A stretch of DNA of 64,000 nt. Origin: Deltaproteobacteria bacterium IMCC39146. Lineage in GTDB: Bacteria > Desulfobacterota > Desulfuromonadia > Desulfuromonadales > BM103. Position numbers and translations under genes: made by a program. Where the stretch lies: contig JARUHP010000004.1 in NCBI GenBank assembly GCA_030005635.1, positions 1-64,000 of the forward strand. The letters run 5' to 3'. Shown here piece by piece: positions 59,027 to 64,000 of this stretch. The notes beneath the pieces were generated by a model. That model saw only the letters and a program-made list of their open reading frames with translations. It had not been told where the DNA came from and did no database searches. Every line of letters starts with the position of its first letter. The stretch's first letter is position 1.

Positions 59027-59135
59027 GACGAGGAACGCGGAACGCGAAAACCTCAGACTTACCCCAAAACCCTTTTGTATTTGTTTTTGCTTTTGACGTC
59101 CCCGTACCTCGTGCCACGAACCTTCGTTCCTGGTC
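59027..59135. repeat. Palindromic intergenic repeat, family B (copy 2)
   Basis: GGGACGAGGAACGCG...ACGCGAAAACC, CCCTTTTGTATTT, GCTTTTGACGTCCCCGTACC and TCGTGCCACG, clearly related to 54505-54632. It fills the whole panB-panC spacer. Confidence 0.75.
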
Positions 59136-59948
59136 CTAAAAAGAATGCTCCGGCCCCGGGAAACTCCCATCCTTCACTTCACGAATGTAATCATCGATCC
59201 CTTCGCGAATCGTTCCTGAAACATCGGCAAAGCGTTTGACAAACTTCGGTGAGTATTTCTCGCAGAGACCGAGGATGTCGTGAATCACCAGAACCTGACC
59301 GTCGCAATCAACCCCGGCACCGATGCCAATAGTCGGAATCGTCAACTCTGCTGAGATCTCTTTAGCGAGCTCTGCGGGGATACCTTCAAGAACCACGGCA
59401 CAAGCGCCGGCATCTGCAACCGCACGGGCATCTGCCAGCAGCTGCCTTGCCTGGGCCTCTTCACGACCCTGGACACGAAAACCTCCCATGCGATGAATCG
59501 ATTGTGGCGTCAAACCGATATGCGCAACAACCGGTACGTCCATAGCAACAATCGACCTGATCGTTTCGGCGACATTGACTCCTCCTTCAAGTTTGACAGC
59601 ATGCGCCCCACCCTCTTTGATCAGACGACCGGCATTGCGACGCGCATCAGCGAGATCGACCTGATACGACATGAAAGGCATGTCTGCAACAACCAAAGCC
59701 TGCTGCGTTCCACGAACCACGGCGCGGGTATGGTAGATCATCTCGTCCATGGTGACCGGTAGGGTGTTATCGTAACCGGCAAACACGGAGCCTGCAGAAT
59801 CGCCAACCAGAATCACGTCTACCCCGGCCTGATCCATGATGCGAGCAAAGGGATAATCGTAGGCAGTCAGCACCGTAATCTTCTCACCACGGGCCTTCAT
59901 GGCCTGCAGCGAAAGGACTGTCGTTGTCTTTTTAGTTGTTTCACACAA
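59136..59948 (-). CDS. panB: 3-Methyl-2-oxobutanoate hydroxymethyltransferase
   Basis: 270 residues, TTG start with a perfect AGGAGG nine bases upstream. Motifs [78 protein letters not shown] and [20 protein letters not shown]. It makes ketopantoate with methylene-THF. First gene of a panB-panC-panP group behind a structured leader. Confidence 0.97.
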   Translation of the reverse strand: MCETTKKTTTVLSLQAMKARGEKITVLTAYDYPFARIMDQAGVDVILVGDSAGSVFAGYDNTLPVTMDEMIYHTRAVVRGTQQALVVADMPFMSYQVDLADARRNAGRLIKEGGAHAVKLEGGVNVAETIRSIVAMDVPVVAHIGLTPQSIHRMGGFRVQGREEAQARQLLADARAVADAGACAVVLEGIPAELAKEISAELTIPTIGIGAGVDCDGQVLVIHDILGLCEKYSPKFVKRFADVSGTIREGIDDYIREVKDGSFPGPEHSF

Positions 59949-59981
59949 GGGTGTTAACCTCCTGAAATCATATCTAAAACG

Positions 59982-60090
59982 AAAAAAGCCCCCCGAGTCC
60001 GTACGGAAGGCAGTCGCATGTCACGGTGCAGGCACCGATCGTGTTCCTTACTACTACTGCCGTCCCAGTCTCATCGATCCAGGCGGTATG
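59982..60090 (-). promoter_or_regulatory. Candidate pan-motif-type attenuating leader of panB
   Basis: On the minus strand three mutually exclusive pairings can be drawn. Hairpin 1: CCGCCTGG (60079-60086) with CTGGGACGG (60060-60068), with a bulged A. Antiterminator: GGCAGT (60056-60061) with ACTGCC (60009-60014), around an inner CGGTGC/GCACCG hairpin. Terminator: GCCTTCCG (60004-60011) with CGGGGGGC (59988-59995) followed by TTTTTT. Hairpin 1 blocks the antiterminator. The bulged-A hairpin and the position before panB recall the pan RNA motif described in deltaproteobacteria; I cannot check the consensus. Confidence 0.6.
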
Positions 60091-60109
60091 TCGTTTAACC
60101 AGTTTTTTA

Positions 60110-60424
60110 ATGCAGCTCCGGCACAAGTTCCGGGCTTTAAAAACAGCGTTCTGAAAAAGCGATTATTCTATAACATAGGCCATTAAGGGTGTCCAGTGTG
60201 ATTTACCAAAATCACGTCAATGAACGACCTCGCAGCAAGCTACGAGGTATCAACAGCCTGTAACTTATGGTTGTTAACACAATTGGAATCTATTCTTAGC
60301 CGCGATCAGAATCTATGAAAATCGATACAATCAAGAACACTTATTCACAGACATAATGGATGAAAGGGATGTAAGTTTCAAACAAAAGCCTTTGACCCTT
60401 GATGTTAAAAACAAAAAGACTAAA
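60110..60424. other. Gene-free spacer
   Basis: No credible gene. A hairpin CCTCGCAGCAAGCTACGAGG lies at about 60228-60247. It probably carries the panB promoter (minus strand) above 60090. Confidence 0.35.
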
Positions 60425-60472
60425 GTTTTGCTTGGTTTTGCTTGGTTTTGCTTGGTTTTGCTTGGTTTTGCT
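60425..60472. repeat. 10-bp tandem repeat
   Basis: GTTTTGCTTG repeated four times perfectly plus eight bases of a fifth unit. Non-coding, between flavin reductase and panB. Such arrays change copy number by slippage. Confidence 0.9.
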
Positions 60473-60582
60473 CTAACCATAGATCTTGATAGATTTTCAC
60501 CGCGGCGAAACAAAGGTTGTTGCTTTAAAGTTAAACAACGCAGCAAGCTGCGGGGAATATGACCCATTTTTTTATTTAAGAT

Positions 60583-61164
60583 CTAGTCCTTATCGAGCAA
60601 GGCCAAGCCCGCGCGATATGCGTCAGCCTCTTTTTTCCCCAGTGACCAGTATTCACGCATTCCACCTAAATAAACAAGGGGATCAAAGACTTTTACGTCG
60701 GCCTCACCCTGCTCATTGAAAGCCGCATCGCAAGCATGTATCTCTACGATCTCCCCCATAACCAGGCGATAATCCCCGAGCTCAACTTCGTTAACGTAAC
60801 GGCATTCCACATTGAGTGGCGATTCATCAACCAGAGAAACACCTTCGAGTGTTCCTGAAGAGACGGCCAAACCGGTCAACTTCTGTTTATCAACCTTCTT
60901 GCCCGAAGCCAGACCACAAGCATCTGCGGCCTGCGCCATCCGAGATGGAACCACGTTAACAGAGAAGGTTCCTGTTCTCTTGATATTGGCATAAGTGTGC
61001 CGGTCACAATTCACGGAGACGGCGATGGTCGGAGGGGTTTTACTAACGATCCCCACCCAAGAGGCCATCATCAAGTTAACCTCACCCTCGCCGTTCTGGG
61101 TTGCGATCAAGGTGGTTGGCTGCGGGAAAAAGGTGACACAGGCACCGAGTTGTCTTTTCTTCAA
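60583..61164 (-). CDS. Flavin reductase-like (flavoredoxin family) protein
   Basis: 193 residues, TTG start behind AAGGAG. FFPQPTTLIATQNGEGEVNL, MMASWVGIVSKTPPTIAVSV, TGTFSVNVV and LNVECRYVNEVELGDYRLVM fit the FMN-binding split-barrel flavin reductase/DIM6-NTAB family, including flavoredoxin of sulphate reducers. It binds FMN and moves electrons; the substrate is unknown. Confidence 0.88.
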   Translation of the reverse strand: MKKRQLGACVTFFPQPTTLIATQNGEGEVNLMMASWVGIVSKTPPTIAVSVNCDRHTYANIKRTGTFSVNVVPSRMAQAADACGLASGKKVDKQKLTGLAVSSGTLEGVSLVDESPLNVECRYVNEVELGDYRLVMGEIVEIHACDAAFNEQGEADVKVFDPLVYLGGMREYWSLGKKEADAYRAGLALLDKD

Positions 61165-61261
61165 GATTTACTCCTTGGCTAAAAACTTAGATATTCAAGC
61201 GACATGTTCTCAGGCGTTCAGTTCTAACGCAATTCTCCGTGTCGATCGGCCTGTACTGTAA

Positions 61262-61392
61262 ACAACCTTTTATACAGACCTCCCCTGGATTCAGTTCGAA
61301 ATGGCTCCAACTCTCAACCATACGACCGTTATCAAGGACGTAAATACGGTCTGCCATGCGCGCCGATGATAAACCGAAATTTTCCAGGTTGA
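61262..61392 (-). pseudogene. Fragment of an ABC transporter ATPase (C-terminal end)
   Basis: The minus strand reads LSSARMADRIYVLDNGRMVE followed by SWSHFEL: the H-loop end of ABC exporter ATPases (HRLSTxxxADRIxVLdxGrivExGxHxEL). The rest of the gene is missing and the preceding sequence has stops in all frames, so it is a degraded remnant. It is the only thing seen in the 61165-61566 gap. Confidence 0.65.
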
Positions 61393-61566
61393 GTTTTTAA
61401 AAAAACTACTAAGAAGGAACAAGCAAAAGTCAGAACCTCGCAAAAAAAAGAGAAACAAGAGCTCATGTACCATATTAAAGGGCAGCTTAAAGAGGAGTCA
61501 AATTTGCCTTGAGTTAAAGATCACGACAGACTTGTTGCCAAAAAGTCTCATTTCCGCCAAAGGTTT

Positions 61567-62445
61567 CTATTGCTGAAAAAGTTCCCGTTGTCTAGCTTGA
61601 TCAATATTCCCAGGTAAAGGCATAGAATCCTCCCGACCATCCCAATCCGAGAGTTTTTTCAAAAGAGGGTTGAAATCTAGCTTGTCACGAAGCAGCACCT
61701 GCTTGGCAGACGCACCATTGTGGAGATAAGAAGCAATACATGTATAGACATTGTTTTTCAAAAGATCATAGGCACGAGATTGGACCTGTGGGCCATAGTA
61801 ACCAGTAAAACTACCGAGGCTTGCCTGGAACAGACAAACATCGGGGAGCGCTGGGCGTGCGTTAAATTCAATAATCCGTGGCGCGGAGCGCTTGGCACGT
61901 GGCGCTAACAACTTTTTAATAAAAGATAGTGGCGTTCCAGAACTTTCAAGATCAGGACGAAATTGATCTTCTGTTTTTTCTCGCGACGCGCTGACGCCAA
62001 CACGCTGCGAGAACATTTCATAGAAATATTGAGTCCTTTCCGGGTGAGCAATTAAAGGAACAAATCCTTTCTCGACAATCTGCTTAAGCCCTTCCTGAAC
62101 AAACTCTGGATGCACCTGAGGGGGAGACTCACAAAGAACAAGATTTGTTTCGCCGAGCGGCAACAAGTCATCCAGGTTCTCACAGAAAAACTCATCGAGC
62201 ATGTATTCCATCCCTGGCCAGAGATTCAGGAGGATCTCAGCATTATCGAGATCTGCCTGAAGCATCAAGGCGGTCTCCCTCACTTGCTGAGGTTTGAGAT
62301 CATAATCTCCTTTGATGCAATGTGGTGTACAGCAGACGGTTTTATAGCCAAAGGCTGACAAGGACTTCGCCATTGAAATGGATTCGTCGATGGATACGGC
62401 ACCATCATCAACAGCTGGGAGTATATGGCAGTGAAAGTCTATCAT
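61567..62445 (-). CDS. CpsB/CapC-type PHP phosphatase (tyrosine phosphatase family)
   Basis: 292 residues from the ATG at 62445 (the frame extends to 62520 without a better start). It begins MIDFHCHILPAVDDGAVSID, the metal-binding PHP motif, followed by TVCCTPHCIKG, NLWPGMEYMLDEFF, PLIAHPERTQYFYEMF and, near the end, YLHNGASAKQ in place of the usual SDAHN. CpsB-type enzymes dephosphorylate the capsule-chain kinase. An insertion with charged residues at about 175-205 is unusual. No capsule genes are nearby. Confidence 0.8.
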   Translation of the reverse strand: MIDFHCHILPAVDDGAVSIDESISMAKSLSAFGYKTVCCTPHCIKGDYDLKPQQVRETALMLQADLDNAEILLNLWPGMEYMLDEFFCENLDDLLPLGETNLVLCESPPQVHPEFVQEGLKQIVEKGFVPLIAHPERTQYFYEMFSQRVGVSASREKTEDQFRPDLESSGTPLSFIKKLLAPRAKRSAPRIIEFNARPALPDVCLFQASLGSFTGYYGPQVQSRAYDLLKNNVYTCIASYLHNGASAKQVLLRDKLDFNPLLKKLSDWDGREDSMPLPGNIDQARQRELFQQ

Positions 62446-62664
62446 TTTATTAACGAAAAAAACGCAGGGCAAAAGAAGCGAAAGCCGATAACTTTGGAGA
62501 CAATCGCAAACATGGCTCATGCTTATGCCTGCTCAACAGAAGAATATATTGATTTTGGCAGTTATTATTGATCAAAGCTCTATTTATGAGGATATTAACA
62601 GCCAAGTATTGAAGGCCCTCTATCGTGGCTTTTTCTTAGTCCAAGTTACTTCAAGCACGAGGGA

Positions 62665-64000
62665 TTAATCCTCTACAGCCTCAAGCGCGCGCAAAAGGAC
62701 CACGTAAAAGCTGGTCGACGTCGGTGGACTCGCTCGCAATGTTTCGACGAGAGAGAGGTAATAATCGATACGTGGCCGCCGGCTCGACAGGAAGGCATGA
62801 GTGCCCTTCCCTTCAGCAACAACGCTTCTTGTCAGTTTAATGGCCTGTTTGATGAATGCGCCGCGGAGACTGACCAGAGCCGCCCGATCCCAACGATCGT
62901 GTGGCGTATATTCGTTCAAGCTTGCCATGACCTGGGAAATTTTCAAACGCAAACGCATCTCACCCACAGCCGTGGTCACTTCCAGCAGGTCCGCTCCGGT
63001 CGCTTCGACAATATAGACGGCAGGTATGAACCCGGCGAGATATCTGAAGCTGGCCATTTCCAAGGCCATTTCTTCAGGGAAACCTTCTTTAACAACGACC
63101 TTCGCGGCCTTGTTACAAACTTGCCACTCTTCATCAGGGAGCAGCTCGGCAAGATGCGTGCGGAAGATATTTAAACGGTGCCGATAATCTTTGACGCAAG
63201 CTTTATCAAGGCGCATCGGCAAGGCCTGCTCGAAGACCTGTCGTGACAATCCTGCCAGGGCTCTTTCAAGACCTTCCAGAAGCTCATACTGTCTTTCAGA
63301 GGATATCTTGTTATCTACAGCCGCAACCTGTTCACGAATAGCGTCGCCATTCATAACCTCATCAAAGACCAGGTAGGCAGCGACACCTTCGATCATGGTT
63401 GCCCCTGACTGCTGCACCAGGGTATTAAGAAAGGCGCAACCGGCCTGGTCCACAATCCGGTTGGTAATCATGGTGGCGATGATCTCTCTCCGCAATGGGT
63501 GATTCTTGATCTGGGCATTGTAACGCTTTTGCGTTTTCACCGGGAAATACCGCTGAAGGAAGATTTGAGTCGACTCCTGGTCAGGCAGATCACTTTCAAG
63601 AAGAGTTTGATAGAGATGCATCTTGCTGTAGGCAAGCAGAATCGAGAGCTCCGGGCGCAGGTAACCAGCGCCGCGGGCGGTGAGTTCTTTACGCGAAGGT
63701 AGAAACTCACCTTTACGATCGAGCAAGCCGGTGTTCACTAACCTCTCAGAAAGGGCGATGAAGGGGTCGATATCATACTGGCAGCGGCGTATATCGAGAG
63801 AGAGGCACTGGCTTTGTGTATAGTTGTTTGCTAGGACCATATGGCAAACATCCTCTTCGACTTCCTGCAGACGATGGTTCCTGGTCCGTTCAGTTTTTAT
63901 CACCCCGGCTTCACGCAAAGTCTGGAAAAAGATTTTCAGATTGACTTCATGGTCAGAGGTATCGACACCCGCCGAGTTATCGATTGCGTCGGTATTAATC
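62665..64000 (-). CDS. Large NAD-dependent glutamate dehydrogenase, C-terminal part
   Basis: The frame is open to the right window edge, so the gene is partial; 444 codons are seen. The upstream part reads NTDAIDNSAGVDTSDHEVNL, the conserved stretch of the 115/180-kDa NAD-GDH families, followed by the C-terminal helical domain (EFLPSRKELTARGAGYLRPE, LSILLAYSKMHLYQ, LRREIIATMITNRIVDQAGC). It deaminates glutamate to 2-oxoglutarate with NAD. Whether it is the GDH-180 or GDH-115 class cannot be told from this part. Confidence 0.9.
   Translation of the reverse strand, partial: INTDAIDNSAGVDTSDHEVNLKIFFQTLREAGVIKTERTRNHRLQEVEEDVCHMVLANNYTQSQCLSLDIRRCQYDIDPFIALSERLVNTGLLDRKGEFLPSRKELTARGAGYLRPELSILLAYSKMHLYQTLLESDLPDQESTQIFLQRYFPVKTQKRYNAQIKNHPLRREIIATMITNRIVDQAGCAFLNTLVQQSGATMIEGVAAYLVFDEVMNGDAIREQVAAVDNKISSERQYELLEGLERALAGLSRQVFEQALPMRLDKACVKDYRHRLNIFRTHLAELLPDEEWQVCNKAAKVVVKEGFPEEMALEMASFRYLAGFIPAVYIVEATGADLLEVTTAVGEMRLRLKISQVMASLNEYTPHDRWDRAALVSLRGAFIKQAIKLTRSVVAEGKGTHAFLSSRRPRIDYYLSLVETLRASPPTSTSFYVVLLRALEAVED

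Noticed and set aside
60331..60567. 78-residue minus-strand protein with Ala-Lys-Pro-Ser-Lys-Thr repeats
   Set aside because: The repeats are just the translation of the 10-bp tandem array; no ribosome site or start supports a gene.

Overview
The window looks like a chromosomal segment of a Desulfuromonas/Pelobacter-type deltaproteobacterium (Desulfuromonadales). The evidence is: a tmRNA whose encoded tag (ADTDVRYALAA) resembles the tags I remember for that order; a complete-looking anaerobic (cobalt-early) cobalamin operon that includes a ThiC-like 5-hydroxybenzimidazole synthase (bzaF); a large NAD-dependent glutamate dehydrogenase; and intergenic palindromic repeats typical of these genomes. 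Nearly all genes lie on the minus strand, so transcription runs right to left. Family assignments come from motif recognition alone; no database search was run.

Layout. 1-5.1 kb is a repeat-rich accessory zone: a PagL-like lipid A deacylase, tiny membrane proteins, a GNAT acetyltransferase, a DksA/TraR-type zinc finger, an IS3-family remnant, and degenerate intergenic repeats and terminators. 5.2-9.4 kb holds short palindromes, a C-terminally truncated large serine recombinase, small accessory proteins, an AT-rich gap, a four-repeat treble-clef zinc protein and a broken nuclease-excalibur gene. 9.4-26.3 kb reads as a defence/conflict island: an operon of a NUMOD4-like protein, an HSP90-like (GHKL) ATPase and a radical SAM protein; an AIPR-family protein; a STAS-like/GHKL ATPase protein; two helical-repeat proteins; an RnlA-RnlB toxin-antitoxin pair; an EVE-like protein; a TPR/cold-shock protein; and a DUF4145-like/SF1 helicase directly behind xseAB.

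26.4-28.2 kb carries xseB-xseA. From 49.15 kb down to 28.88 kb runs one tightly packed cobalamin operon of 20 genes. It sits behind a cobalamin riboswitch with its own terminator, and covers corrin-ring synthesis (cobA, sirC, cbiK, two cbiL, cbiH, cbiF, cbiG, cbiD, cbiJ, cbiE, cbiC, cbiA), adenosylation and side-chain assembly (cobO, fused cobD-cobQ, cbiB) and lower-ligand attachment (bzaF, cobT, cobU, cobS, cobC). No cbiT is visible.

50.0-53.6 kb is a second, small mobile region: a diverged duplicate of an 18.5-kb gene, a field of CTAAC-nn-GTTAG palindromes and an intact large serine recombinase whose reading frame runs into the 3' end of ssrA (tmRNA), the likely integration site. 53.5-64 kb is core chromosome: ssrA, smpB, an RseC-like protein, an amidohydrolase, panP-panC-panB behind a candidate pan-type attenuating leader, a flavin reductase, a CpsB-like phosphatase and the C-terminal part of a large NAD-GDH running off the right edge.

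The best candidates for something undescribed are the radical SAM/HSP90-like ATPase/NUMOD4 operon with its AIPR and STAS-ATPase neighbours, the palindrome fields tied to the two serine recombinases, and the panB leader, for which mutually exclusive hairpins can be drawn.
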